64,000 nt of DNA from Toxonevra muliebris (GCA_963691655.1 OY829329.1:53023408-53087407); one strand, 5' to 3'; positions 37,101 to 44,793 are shown, counted from the stretch's first letter. Numbers and translations: made by a program. Notes: generated by a model from the letters alone, not told the origin.

Positions 37101-37993
37101 AATGCGCTAGCGCTGCCATTATTATCAGTACCTCCACCACCGTCACCGTCAGTCACTGCTGTTGCTTTTTGACAGCAATGTTGACTATGCTGATGGTGAT
37201 TGTAATGTGGTGCAAGTCTTGTCGGCGTTGAAAGTGGCGATGAAACAGTGCTCGCCGATGGTGAGCTAACTGCGCTACTTAATCCACTAGCACATCCATC
37301 GTTGGTATTATCCACTATATGCTGCCGACTACTACAATCTGTTGTAACCGGTGTATTATGGTGAAGTAGACTAAAACGATGTTGTAGATAATCGGTTTCG
37401 TTGAATGACGACGACGTCGCCGCGGGCGCCGCCGCAGCCGCTGACGACGATATGGTAAGAGGAGAATTGTAGTTTGTGGTGGTGGCGATGGAGAGTGGTG
37501 GCGGCGGCGCACAGTCTACACAGTCTTTGGTGTTGTCATTATAATCGTCATTATCATCATCGTTGTTATTAGTTTCAGGAATGACGAAATCAACGTGAAC
37601 ATCATCCGAATCAACGAAACTACTATCACTACCAATAATAGTTCGCCGATCAGGACGAATAGTTGTCGTGGTTGCTGTGGAACTTAATACCTCCCTGTTC
37701 GTGGCATTTGGGTTGTTGGAAGTGATTTGCTGCCGCTGATGATGTTGCTGTTGCCTCTGTTGTTGCTTGACGGATAATTTCGTTGCCGATTTAAATAGTT
37801 TTGCAGGTGAAAAACTGGAAACACTAATGCCTCCACTGCCGCTCCCTGTTGAATTATGCCGCCTGCGATTATGATGCTGAGGAAAATGATTGGTACTGCT
37901 GCCACCACTACCGCTGTGGCTAGCAGCAAGCTGCTCAGCGCGTTGTAATTGCTCTGAGGCTAAGGCAGGATGTGCTGAATACTCGGTTGACAT
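6866..37993 (-). CDS. S: Star: type II membrane protein with FkbM-type domain (four coding exons, 678 aa)
   Basis: The coding sequence is join(36889-37993, 11252-11763, 11001-11171, 6866-7114) on the minus strand: 2037 nt, in frame throughout. Drosophila Star (about 600 aa) works with Rhomboid proteases as ER/Golgi cargo carrier for the EGF ligand Spitz. The predicted order here is a long low-complexity N-terminal half (His-rich 301-316, Asn/Asp- and Ser-rich tracts), one hydrophobic segment at about 344-364 after SPSPYRQ, then a lumenal FkbM/Methyltransf_21-like domain with [18 protein letters not shown] at 501-518. All splice sites fit GT-AG consensus and the phases agree (1, 0, 0). Intron 1 is 25.1 kb, intron 2 is 80 bp and intron 3 is 3.9 kb; introns 1 and 3 hold transposon insertions. 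The start ATG has A at -3. The product name comes from recognised family sequence; the exon joins are predictions from splice signals. Confidence 0.9.
7515..8822. mobile_element. Non-autonomous Harbinger-like element with 3-bp TTA duplication (Star intron 3)
   Basis: The ends TGCCCAGTTTCACACTCCAT and, inverted, TGCCCGGTTTCATACTCCAT match over about 27 bp and are flanked by TTA on both sides (7512-7514, 8823-8825). The TWA-type 3-bp duplication is typical of the PIF/Harbinger superfamily. No transposase is visible, and part of the 1308 bp is a second element inserted inside (8113-8735). Confidence 0.75.
8113..8735. mobile_element. TTAA-flanked element with GGG ends, nested in the Harbinger-like element
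   Basis: The left end GGGGGAAGGCCACTGTGA and inverted right end GGGAGAAGGCCTTTGTGA are clear TIRs. The left flank is TTAA (8109-8112) and the right flank TTAT (8736-8739), one substitution away. The internal block CTTTAAACGCGTTTTTCTCGA recurs almost unchanged in the element at 22393-23083, so they are one family. Confidence 0.7.
8823..11000. other. Rest of Star intron 3: AT-rich, one MITE fragment
   Basis: Apart from the truncated MITE at 9801-9897 I see no gene or ordered repeat. A-rich tracts lie near 10800-10905 just downstream of the exon 3 donor. Confidence 0.5.
9801..9897. mobile_element. Truncated copy of the GTCGTCGTTC MITE
   Basis: About 97 bp align with the right half of the MITE at 6241-6404, including GACTTAGTGATTTCTG and the terminal GAACGACGACGATAT. 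The left half and its TIR are missing. Confidence 0.75.
11001..11171 (-). CDS. S: Star coding exon 3 (FkbM-type domain, central part)
   Basis: Exactly 57 codons (residues 540-596), starting [19 protein letters not shown] and containing [14 protein letters not shown] and [12 protein letters not shown], the typical middle of FkbM-like domains. The acceptor is TTTTCAACACAG and the donor GAG|GTGAGT, both phase 0. It is separated from exon 2 by only an 80-bp intron with a good polypyrimidine tract. Confidence 0.92.
11252..11763 (-). CDS. S: Star coding exon 2 (start of FkbM-type domain)
   Basis: The acceptor TTTTAG at 11764-11769 joins in phase 1 so that a G from exon 1 completes a Glu codon, followed by [18 protein letters not shown]. 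It contributes residues 370-539. A Ser/Ala-rich insert lies at about 419-439, and the domain begins near [19 protein letters not shown], leading to the glycine/acid-rich strand GVIVEPEP and [10 protein letters not shown]. The donor AGAG|GTAAGT is perfect and in phase 0. Confidence 0.92.
11764..13187. other. Star intron 1, segment next to exon 2, no feature seen
   Basis: AT-rich intron sequence with A-runs near 12150-12180. A short GCGCCACCTATC motif at about 12509 recurs in repeats near 45.7 and 46.2 kb. No coding or transposon end was recognised. Confidence 0.5.
13196..13996. mobile_element. hAT-like MITE with perfect 8-bp duplication CCCTAAAG
   Basis: The ends CAGCGGTTCTCAACTG and, inverted, CAGTGGTTCTCAAGTG are flanked by CCCTAAAG at 13188-13195 and 13997-14004. 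The TIR start CAGNGGTTCTCAA and 8-bp duplication identify the hAT superfamily. At 801 bp it has no transposase frame. A longer relative is at 21141-23186. Confidence 0.9.
14005..15495. other. Star intron 1, unassigned
   Basis: Mixed AT-rich DNA. 14600-15030 is less AT-rich with CTG/CAG-type triplets, but no open frame with splice signals stands out. Nothing further supported. Confidence 0.4.
15500..16860. repeat. Degenerate long-period tandem array with GCCATCTATTG landmark
   Basis: The landmark (T)GCCAGCGCCATCTATTG recurs at about 15737, 15964 and 16617, with an inverted-looking form at 15530. Between landmarks come recurring pieces such as CACAATGAGAAAACG / CAGTGAAAAAACGC, GAAGATTTGAACAGG / GAAGATTTAAACGGG and AGAGAAAAAGAGGATAGTGAA. 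Units are about 230-280 bp once the inserted MITE at 16020-16394 is removed. Copies are strongly diverged, so the array is old. Confidence 0.55.
16020..16394. mobile_element. MITE with about 40-bp TIRs inserted in the tandem array
   Basis: The left end GCCCTGTTCACGCCTTAGAG and inverted right end GCCCTATTCACTCATTAGAT continue through AAAGTGCTG and AACGGAGTAA on both sides. The flanks are TA / TA. Inner segments also carry repeated TTACTC and TTTTACTC motifs. Superfamily not determined. Confidence 0.75.
17341..17929. mobile_element. pogo/Tigger-like MITE with TA duplication
   Basis: The ends CAGTAGAATCGCGATAATT and, inverted, CAGTAGAATCCCGATAATT are flanked by TA at 17339-17340 and 17930-17931. 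Internally, AATTCG(A)AAA motifs recur in both halves. The TIR form and TA target fit the pogo/Tigger branch of Tc1-mariner; there is no transposase in the 589 bp. Confidence 0.75.
18044..18342. mobile_element. Old diverged copy of the AGGCTGAGAGGAAAAG MITE
   Basis: The order of internal motifs (GAGCAAAA, ATATGTTCAGAGCAAAA, GCTCTTACTTTTAAG, TTGCGCTCAT, TTTCACTTTTG) is the same as in the copy at 40729-41018, but the ends are decayed. Confidence 0.55.
18343..20385. other. Star intron 1, unassigned, with a GA microsatellite
   Basis: AT-rich intron sequence. A GA dinucleotide run sits at 18789-18811. No transposon ends or exons recognised. Confidence 0.45.
21452..22210. mobile_element. Inverted-repeat element GTGGTCCTAAG..., nested in the hAT element
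   Basis: The left end GTGGTCCTAAGCTGGCAC and inverted right end GTGGTCCTAAGTTGGCAC are 17/18 identical. Partial repeats of the end sequence occur internally (GTTCTAAGTTGGCAC at about 21479). It is absent from the shorter hAT copy, which supports insertion. No target duplication could be read, so the superfamily is open. Confidence 0.6.
22393..23083. mobile_element. TTAA-flanked element with GGGTACCC ends, nested in the hAT element
   Basis: The left end GGGTACCCCCCATTCTCG and the right end with CGAGAATGG and GGGTACCC are inverted. TTAA flanks it exactly at 22389-22392 and 23084-23087, and the shorter hAT copy lacks it at this point. The subterminal AAAAAATCGATTTTT is shared with the element at 49363-50062. 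TTAA specificity suggests piggyBac-like mobilisation, although ends beginning with GGG are unusual for piggyBac. Confidence 0.75.
23601..24852. other. Star intron 1, unassigned
   Basis: AT-rich DNA with a TG microsatellite near 24290-24306. Overlapping open frames on both strands around 24371-24940 have no recognisable protein features and are not called. Confidence 0.4.
24853..25150. repeat. Two-copy tandem duplication, about 149-bp unit
   Basis: The two units share AAAATTATTAGGAAACTAAG, AATAAAAGGCAAATTT, TTGTTCTAATTAAGCACTA and CACAAGGAATGATCTTAATT in the same order, offset by about 149 bp, with scattered substitutions and small indels. Confidence 0.85.
25634..26504. mobile_element. Inverted-repeat DNA element with about 48-bp TIRs, flanked by AAT
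   Basis: The left end GGTTACGTTTCTCGAACG and inverted right end GGTTGCGTTTCTCGGACT continue through TAAAAATC and TGATTTCA. Flanks are AAT / AAT (25631-25633, 26505-26507). A TTAA-flanked element sits inside. Superfamily not assigned. Confidence 0.75.
25771..26253. mobile_element. piggyBac-like MITE (TTAA duplication), nested
   Basis: The ends CCCATAAATACCCA and, inverted, TCCTTAAACGCCCA (10 of 14 matching) are flanked by TTAA at 25767-25770 and 26254-26257. The perfect 18-bp palindrome TGGTCACTGCAGTGACCA lies at 25786-25803 close to the left end. Confidence 0.6.
26508..28756. other. Star intron 1, unassigned; less AT-rich block at 27080-27300
   Basis: Mostly simple AT-rich DNA. 27080-27300 stands out with GCGCGCGC, the palindrome ACGTATATACGT (27120-27131) and a short frame from ATG 27162 ([18 protein letters not shown]), but there is no splice or homology support for a gene. 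Around 27780-27870 there are CAG/CGG triplets. Confidence 0.35.
28757..29062. mobile_element. AGGCTGAGAGGAAAAG MITE, copy A
   Basis: TIRs TGACAGGCTGAGAGGAAAAG and, inverted, TGAGAGACTGAGAGGAAAAG. The interior is a chain of short motifs (GAGCAAAAGTGAAA, GAGCAAAAATGG, GAGCAAGAACAGC, TTCGCTCTGAACATATTTCG), many repeated in both orientations. The target duplication is not resolved. Confidence 0.8.
29104..29413. mobile_element. AGGCTGAGAGGAAAAG MITE, copy B, 41 bp from copy A
   Basis: Nearly identical to copy A and in the same orientation, with one additional repeat of the GAACATATTTCGTTT...CACTTTTGCTCT block. The two copies are separated by only 41 bp, so they form an apparent dimer. Confidence 0.8.
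29420..29594 (+). promoter_or_regulatory. Promoter-like / LTR-like segment: TATA box then AATAAA
   Basis: CTATATAAGCGG at 29502-29513 is a good TATA box and AATAAA occurs at 29569-29574, an arrangement seen in compact LTRs (U3-R-U5). Clear TG...CA ends or a duplicated LTR are not visible, so a solo LTR remnant is a suggestion only. Confidence 0.3.
29630..29800. repeat. Dispersed GGCGTTAAACTGTA repeat, copy 1
   Basis: Shares TGAGAATTA.AAGAA, GTACAA.TACAC and GGCGTTAAACTGTA with 59268-59392, and GGCGTTAAACTG, AACTATGTGGTATC and GG(C)CCGT/ACCGGT-like sequence with 50868-50985. Three copies in one window point to a common interspersed element, class unknown. Confidence 0.65.
29870..32640. other. 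Star intron 1, unassigned
   Basis: AT-rich DNA with A-runs around 30880-31180. No transposon ends, exons or ordered repeats were recognised. Confidence 0.4.
32650..33470. repeat. Palindromic element built of CCCGAAAAGCCACTTGCCCGA-type repeats
   Basis: 32665-32800 is a run of imperfect units of about 20-30 bp (CCCGAAAAGCCACTTGC, twice almost exactly; AATCCCGAA; CATAACCCCGAA). The same motifs appear inverted at 33310-33450 (CGGGATTATGGC, TTTCGGCAAGTGGC, TTCGGGATTTTG). The arrangement makes a large imperfect inverted repeat. The unit repetition produces a periodic, probably meaningless, open frame on the minus strand. Confidence 0.6.
32800..32837. repeat. Perfect 15-bp hairpin with 8-base loop
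   Basis: CCGAATAATGAATTC and its exact inverse GAATTCATTATTCGG flank the loop GAGCGCGG. It sits at the inner edge of the CCCGAA repeat block. Confidence 0.85.
33471..36888. other. Star intron 1 next to exon 1: low in recognisable transposons
   Basis: I see no transposon ends here except short recurrent motifs at 36122-36350. CAA/CAG-type triplet-rich stretches occur at 35040-35090 and 35350-35400. The relative absence of insertions next to the first coding exon would fit intronic regulatory DNA, but that is inference. Open frames on the minus strand at 35201-35812 lack any protein signature. Confidence 0.4.
36122..36350. repeat. Recurring CGATAAATAATCGAAAATCATTAA motif, three copies
   Basis: GATAAATAATCGAAAGCCGT, GATAAACAATCGAAAATCAT and GATAAATAATCGAAAATCAT occur at about 36124, 36250 and 36324, each followed by TAA(G/A)CAA or TAAGTAA. 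Spacing is irregular (about 126 and 74 bp). The core ATCGA could be a protein site or an array remnant. Confidence 0.5.
36889..37993 (-). CDS. S: Star coding exon 1 (N-terminal region and membrane segment)
   Basis: Encodes residues 1-368 plus the first base of codon 369. It starts [18 protein letters not shown], runs through Ser/Thr/Gly, Asn/Asp and His low-complexity tracts coded by CAN/GAN-rich DNA, and ends [14 protein letters not shown] followed by a 21-residue hydrophobic segment and YMDTT. The donor ACAG|GTGAGT is a strong match and the exon leaves in phase 1. Codon and GC content are clearly higher than the flanks, which supports real coding. The polar tracts differ in length between fly species, so the greater length than the Drosophila protein is not surprising. 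Confidence 0.92.
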
Positions 37994-38202
37994 AATTTCG
38001 TGAACGCGTATTTCGAAATATCCAAAACGTCAAAGTTCAAAATTTAAAAGTTTTTCACGACGACTTTCAATTCACCGGCGTGCAATTTTTTATTTTTTTG
38101 TTTAAAGTTTATTTTAGCGTGCTGGTATAACATTTTAGATTGACTTTTGGCATTTTCCATGCAGCTGAATATAAGCTGGATGTGAGATATGCGCTGAATT
38201 AA
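37994..38202 (-). other. S: Star 5' leader, with a candidate upstream splice acceptor at 38203-38204
   Basis: The sequence directly before the Star ATG is an untranslated leader. A pyrimidine-rich stretch ending TTTTTGCAG on the minus strand (38203-38211) is a credible 3' splice site, which would imply a separate non-coding first exon and promoter further upstream (above 38.2 kb). I could not locate that exon. Confidence 0.45.
38044..38160 (-). CDS. Upstream ORF (38 aa) in the Star leader
   Basis: Minus-strand ATG at 38158-38160, start MENAKSQSKMLYQHAK, ending at a TAA 51 bases before the Star ATG. It does not overlap the main frame. The start context is middling (T at -3, G at +4). If it lies in the mature leader it could damp translation of Star. 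No homology is recognised; its status is inferred from position only. Confidence 0.3.
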   Translation of the reverse strand: MENAKSQSKMLYQHAKINFKQKNKKLHAGELKVVVKNF

Positions 38203-38211
38203 CTGCAAAAA

Positions 38212-39785
38212 TATGAAAATTAAATACTTAATTAGTTACGAGTAAAAATATAATGAAATATTCATTAAATTTTAAGATTAAAAATAAAATTTCTCAAAAT
38301 CAAGTAGCTAAGACTTTGAAAGTGCATTGCCCTCAAGAAACGCACACACACACGTCCACAGAATGCTGCCACCTTTTGGTACAGCGTTTTCATTATTAAG
38401 GATCTGGTCTGCACAAGGATCTCATTTGTGCGTTTGTAGCTTAAACAACTACAAAAAAAGCCTCTCCAAAATCGTTCAACGTCTGTCTGTAGCATCTGAG
38501 AATATTCATGCGATTCATTATAATTTTTATGAATAGGCAAAATAACATTCGAAACAAAAAATAATAAAGAACCAAACCTAAATAATACAAAACGAGAAGG
38601 CATAATACTCAAAAATTTTTGTGAAATAAGCACCACCTGTCAAAAATACACAGACAGTCAGACCTACAAAGAGAGAGAAAGAAGAAGAAGAAGCAGCAGC
38701 AGCAGCAACAGCCACAACAGCAGCAGCAATATCGAGTCGTCTAAAGCTGAAGAAACAGCAGTACAAAAATTCAAAAAAATTCCAACAAAAAATATGCGGC
38801 ATTTTGAACTAAATTAAAAAAGACAGAAATGCAACGCCACATATTCAAACACACACAAATAAAAGAAAAACACTACTATATATTTAGAAGAAGGCAGCAG
38901 AAGGTACTTCTCTCAGTGTATGTAAGCATGTATTGGTGCGCCTGCGCAACAGACGGACCTAATGAAATGAGTTCAGTTCAACAACAGCAGATGTTTTTTT
39001 TTTCATATCTTTTTTTTTTTTTTGGTTGTTTTGTTTCCACCAGCAAACATCGAATCGCATCCATCGTTGTTGTGCTTCAACTATGTTGAGAGTTTATGAA
39101 CCATAACGTCTTCTGTTGATATTGCTGGCTGTTGTTTTTGTAACTATTGTTGGTATATGCTGATGATGATGGCGAGAGGAGCATGAAGTTTAAAAAAAAA
39201 AAACAAAGATGGCAAAAAGTTAAAGAAGTCCAAATTGCATGGCACGGCTTAGGGCAAGGCAAAATGTTGAATATTATGTATTATTGGTGGTGGTAGTGAT
39301 GATGGTTTGGCGGCGGTTAGGTTAGAGAGAGAACCTGAGGCGCAATAGTAATCGTATTTCTGTCCATTCGTCTGTATTTAGCGTTTATCTTGCATGCATT
39401 CTGATTTAAAAGAATTCTGTTTTTTTTTTCTTGCGTACACACTTTGTATTTTATTTTCAATCAGGTAAGATTTTTAGAGACAGAAAGACAGACAGTGCAA
39501 AAACCTGTGATTATTTAATACACAAAACAAATCATTAAATTGCAAATATGCCAAAGTTATGTTTAATTTGAAAAAAAAAATCGTTAACAGATGCGTTGAA
39601 TTTTTATGCGATATGCAAAGAAATTAATGTTCACATATCAATTATTTGTAGGAATAAGTAGAAAATATTTCGTCGAAAGTTGATTACAAATTTTGAAAGC
39701 TCTGTTTGAAATGTATGGAATGCGCTTTAGTATATAATTTCGAAAGAGAATTTCTATGTAGGAAATCACCCTGACGATATTTTGA
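38212..39785. other. Upstream of Star leader: triplet-rich, no gene seen
   Basis: Contains an AGC/AAC-rich run (38690-38732) and T-runs at 38994-39024. The Star promoter and any non-coding first exon would be here or further right, but no convincing core promoter could be picked. Confidence 0.4.
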
Positions 39786-39789
39786 CGAG

Positions 39790-41765
39790 CTGAGCTGAAT
39801 TGAGTTGAAATGTGATCGATGCTTTAGTCAAAGCTAATCGATGATTTCACAATCCCGCTAATTTTTGCCCATTGGTTGACTTTTTCGTTGGTTGTTACGC
39901 TAGCTTAGAAACCGATGTTACAATAGCTATCCACGCCAGGTTACTTTCGCTGGTACTAAGTTTACCTCTCTGATCTAAGCGATCGACGGCCGTTTTTATT
40001 TAACTTCGATCTTCATAGACCATGCTCAAATGTTAACTCAATTCTCTTGATCTTCACCACGGATTATCTGCCACATTCGATACTAATGTTTCGTATGCTG
40101 ATTATAATATCAGTACAAACTGAAGATATTTTTGACAAAACCAATCGAATTTTTAGTCAAAGTTGATCGACGATTTTCTGGTCTTTCTAATGAGATCGCA
40201 TATTTGTCTATTTTTTGGTTGATTGTTAATCGATCAAAGATAATTACTTCTGCCATTACAGAATTTTTTTCTTTGATCTTCAATCAGATCGTCCATTCAT
40301 GACGAACACATTTGGAATACGTTTTGCTATAATATTCATCACGAGGCATCTGTCTTACCCGATACTAATGTATATGGTTTCGTATGTGGATTGTGATGTC
40401 GGCATAAACTAAACAGCCCGATCGATAATTCTCCGATCTTGCTGATATTTGGATATTTTTCATAAATTGTTGTTGTTCCACTAACTTCAGTCTTGCCAAA
40501 GCTAATTCTAATTGTACTGGACTTATCTTTCCGATCTTCAATTAAATCGTTCATTTGATTTGCTTTTATGTTTTGTATACTAATTCTAATATCAGCATAA
40601 ACTATGTTTTTGTCAAGACTGATGAAAATTCTTCAATTACTCTATTTATATATATTGGTCAGTTTTTTCGTCTATTGTTGATCTTGGAAGTTTCTCAAGA
40701 AAATAAACCTAGATTTCAATAGCATATTTGAGAGGCTGAGAAGAAAAGTGGTATAACTTCTACGTTCAGAAAAAAATGGAATAATTTTACTTAAGAGCAA
40801 AAGCAAAACGAAATATGTTCAGAGTAAAAGTGAAACGGAATAAAAAACTATGCTGTTCTTGCTCTGAAAGAATTTTTATACCATTTTTGCTCTTACTTTT
40901 AAGGCGTTTCATTTTCACTCTAAACCGTATTACTTATGCCATTCTTGCACTGACACTCTAAATTATTTCACTTTTGCTCTTATATAAATTTTAGGCCGCT
41001 TTTCCTCTCAGCCTGTCATTTGATGTCCAACATGTGAGAGCCTTTCCTTAAGATATTCATCAAAAAGAGTCTATACAATTCGTCACCAATGTTTACGGTT
41101 TCGTTCATAAAAGTTGATTCTGATTTCAACATAAACTGAAGACATTTTCGGCAAGGCTGAGAGATGTTGTTATCACGAATGATCGATGTTTTTGCAAAGA
41201 TTGATGATGAATTTTGTCAAAATTAAATGACAATTTTTCCGATCTTGTCAATACTAGAAGCTATGGCCAAACGAGTGATCTTGCCACAGCCTCCTGAGAG
41301 ACAAGTTGCTACTGGATTTTACCCACTACTTTCGATCTTTGCTGCAGAGCATCTACCATAACAACCTAATCCGTTTACAATTGCTAGATCTGGCTCAATG
41401 ATTCATGATACAGAATGCAGAGATGTATTTTTGTAAAATCTAATTGATAATTTCCCCGATCATGTCGATACAATGAGAATATTAGCTGGCTAGCTTTCTG
41501 TTTGTTTTTTATGGTAGTTTAGTGATACGAGAAAAACAATAACTGGCTAGTTTTTTCCATTCGATCTTCGCAATAGATCTTGCTTTAGCTTCCCGAGAGA
41601 AAAACTACAACTCCTGGTACTGAATTTGTCCACTGAATTTTCGCTGCAGAGCATCAAATACATTCGATTGTCTGCACTTGCCGTAGCTCTCATTCACGTA
41701 GACGGTTTACAACTGTTAGAAGAACATTGACCAGCTTTCTAATTTTTGTGCTAACTTAACTACAA
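39790..41765. repeat. Degenerate long-period tandem array with GATCTT/TTGATCGA landmarks
   Basis: A unit with CGATACTAATGT, TTTCGTATGCTGATT, TAATATCAGCATAAACTGAAGA, AGTCAAAGTTGATCGACGATTTT and CCGATCTTG recurs at about 40080, 40363, 40576 and 41095, with partial copies on both sides. Unit length is about 210-285 bp once the MITE at 40729-41018 is removed. Strong divergence implies age. Confidence 0.5.
40729..41018. mobile_element. AGGCTGAGAGGAAAAG MITE, copy C (inverted relative to A and B)
   Basis: The ends TGAGAGGCTGAGAAGAAAAG and, inverted, TGACAGGCTGAGAGGAAAAG. The interior is the reverse complement of copies A and B. It is inserted in the degenerate array 39790-41765. Confidence 0.8.
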
Positions 41766-43730
41766 CTGGTGGTGCAATGCGATCTACTATACCCAAACTA
41801 TATTCAATCACCTTCTCTTATCGCATCACTCATTCAAGTGGTCCGTTTACATGGTCCGTTAAATGATGATAACACACATTGGTTGAGTATGTGTGGCTGT
41901 CTGGGCTTGGCAAATCGTTTTAGGTCGATTAGCACACATGTGCGCGTTGCATTTATTCTAAAAAATTTCTCTTTTCTAGATTTCAATCAACATACTGCAA
42001 TTAGCTAAAACTTAAGCATTTCAATAAATTCTTTTTAGCAGGTAACTATATAATAATTATTTGAGTGTATTTGCTAATTAAGCAGCACCAGCACCATCGA
42101 ATGGCATCCAACCAGGTGCTAATTCGGAACCATCGCAGCACAACATGCAATCAAACCAATCAAATAAACCGCCGTCTGTCTCAATTTTTTTTTTCTTATT
42201 TTTCGGCTTGTTTTTTATTTTTAGGCGTTCGTTTTTTACAGCTTAAAAATCACGCCAGCAAGTCAACAACACAACTACGTACATACATGCGCAGTTTTTC
42301 CATTTAAATTCGCTGTATGTAATTAAGTATGTCAAAATCCAATAAAAATTCCACAATACTCACAAATAAAATTAAATAAAAATGCATTTACAATTTTTTA
42401 CACTTTCAAATTGAATTAGGTATGAGTATGTATGAGGCGGAAGAAGAAGAAGAAGTATTTGTTATTTGTATTTTCTTGTGCATTTTTCAAATTATTTCAA
42501 TTCTTATATTTAATTTTATTGTATTTTATTTTGGTTTGTTTTTTTCTTTTTTGGATTTTGGTTTTTAAAGTTTATTTTAACGAATAGCCGCTACACACTA
42601 ATAAAAGCTTCTTTTTTTTTTTTTTTGCTGTATAGATTTTATTGTATGCCATTAGGCACAGGTAGGCAAGCAGCAGCAATTGGTAAGCTACAACTTAATA
42701 CTTAACAATATATAATATAAACAGCATAAATATCGATCGATTAAAAAGCAATGCCGCCTTTTGGCATTCACGTTGCTGTAACAAACAGTACTTTTTCGAC
42801 TATACCACATACTCCTCGTGGTTGTAGAGATTGTACAATGCAAATGAAATGTGATTACAGCAATATATACTAGTGCAAGTCAAACTGCTGCTACACATAC
42901 CCGTACATTAAGGCTAAAGTTGCTAGCTATCTCTATCTATCGATTATATGAATTGTATGTAAGCAGACAAGTCAACATACATGGTATACAGGTCACGTTA
43001 GCACTTTACACTTGGCAACTTATTTTCATTTCGTTTGTATTAAATTTTTAAAGAAATAAAAATAAACAAGTTTCAAAATTAAGGTAGAGAATCGAGTGCG
43101 CTTTTGTGTATTTACAAAAAAAAAAATAAACAATTTTCTTTTTCCATTTTTACATCGTTCCTTTCGTTTTTTGCCAAAAACAATAAAATACAAATTGCAC
43201 AAAAATCTCAGACTAGAAGTCGCAAGTGATATGTGTGCAGCAGTGGCAGCAAACAAATTAAATTACAAACTGCAGACATTTTTATGAGCTACTCAAACTC
43301 TATTTTACCACTTGATTACGAATCCTGCTAAGAGCTTCTTAAAGGAAGAATTCCGGCTATAAATTTCATTATAGCCACTCTTTAAACTGCCAAAAAAAAA
43401 AAAAAACAAAAGCTAAAGTTCTGCAATGAAATTGTGATTTTTATAGTAATAAAAATGGTAGACGCTGCTTTGAAGTGGAATGCATTTGTATATCAGGAAG
43501 AAAGAATGACAGCGGGTGGTTGAGGGTGAGCATGGTAAAGATAAACAAACATGCAATACATTTTGAGAAAACAAAAAGGATATTTGTAGAGAGAGAGAGA
43601 GAGATAAATTAATAGTATACATGCTAGCTAAAACAGCATTAGAAAAATAAATGGTTGATATACAGTGGTTTAATAGTACGCTATATTAAATTCAGACTAA
43701 GGATCTAGTCACTAAATTTTGACCGCATTA
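41766..43730. other. Unassigned AT-rich DNA
   Basis: A GA run lies at 43590-43604 and a T-run at 42611-42626. No gene or transposon ends recognised. Confidence 0.4.
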
Positions 43731-43734
43731 TAAT

Positions 43735-44033
43735 TTTCACTACCACTAAATCTTTAGTGGTAGTGTAAATAAAAATTAACTACCACTAAACCTTTAGTGT
43801 TAGTGGAAATAAAAATCAACTACCACTAAGCATTTAGTGGTAGTGGAAGTAAAATCCCACTGTCACTAAACCTTTAGAGTTAGTGGAAATAAAAATCAAC
43901 TACCACTAAACCTTTAGTGATAGTTGAAATAAGATCCAACTGCCACTAAACCTTTAGCGGTAGTGGAAATAAAATCCCACTGTCACTAAACTAGTGGAAG
44001 TTAAACCACACTACCACTAACCATTTTGTGGTA
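43735..44033. repeat. 40-bp tandem repeat, about 7 units, each a potential hairpin
   Basis: The unit CTACCACTAAACCTTTAGTG plus GTAGTGGAAATAAAAATCAA repeats at 43740, 43780, 43820, 43860, 43900 and 43940 with a shortened unit after that. Within each unit TACCACTAAA pairs with TTTAGTGGTA. A single inverted unit at about 44742-44793 (CCACTACCACTAAAGG) may mark the far end of the same element, giving a span near 1.06 kb. Confidence 0.75.
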
Positions 44034-44741
44034 AGTGTAGAGAGTTTAATTGAAGGTCAATTTCAATGAAAAAAATATATTTTTTTCATTTTCATAAATT
44101 GTTTTACCATATTGCGGTGTTATACAATGATTATTCTTCTATTATATACAAAGTTATGTATTATTCAAGTGGTTTAATACAAAAACATGGAACAAATAGA
44201 AAATTGAGTTGATCACATTGGTCTATGAACGACTTCTATATTGGAAAAAAACAACAGTTAGCAGTACATATCGTCATCTAAAATCCAAAAAGCCGTAACT
44301 ACACAAATTTTCTAAATCGACTTTTTGATTAATTATAATGCACTTGCTCAAATTACACGTTCATGCAAAATTTAAACCTATACGGCCAAAAATAACGGTT
44401 TTGCTAAGAAACTCCAAAAGGCCAAAACTACAAGTACATGAATTAATTAAGCAAATAGAAGTATTTACACACTTGAAGTAAAAAGGAAACAAAATATTTG
44501 AATATTTTTAACTAAGTGATACTAAATACACTATTTAATGTTGTTTTCACAATTTTACAGATTGGACTTTTTGGGTTTAAAGGGTTCAGATAAGAGGGAG
44601 GTTTATTAGTCTCAAATTCTGTAAAAATTTATATAAGGCTTTGGAATGACAATCTATATTGTAAGAGTTCAACTCAGTGCAATACAATTTTAGCTTTCAA
44701 TAAGTCGCCAATTGAGCTCTCTCCTTATTACTAAACGTTTA

Positions 44742-44793
44742 ATGATAGTGAGATTTTATTTCCACTACCACTAAAGGTTTATTGGTAGTGGTA
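44742..44793. repeat. Isolated inverted unit of the CACTACCACTAAA repeat
   Basis: ATTTCCACTACCACTAAAGG followed by TTTATTGGTAGTGG is one unit of the 40-bp repeat in reverse orientation, about 700 bp from the array. With the array it could form the ends of one transposon. Confidence 0.55.

Noticed and set aside
36910..37929. Additional minus-strand frames (78, 65, 81 aa) inside Star exon 1
   Set aside because: They are alternative-frame readings of CAN/CCN-rich coding DNA; the 368-residue frame has the membrane segment and correct donor.
43735..44033. CRISPR array
   Set aside because: Units are directly abutting 40-bp repeats without unique spacers, in a eukaryotic genome, with no cas genes.
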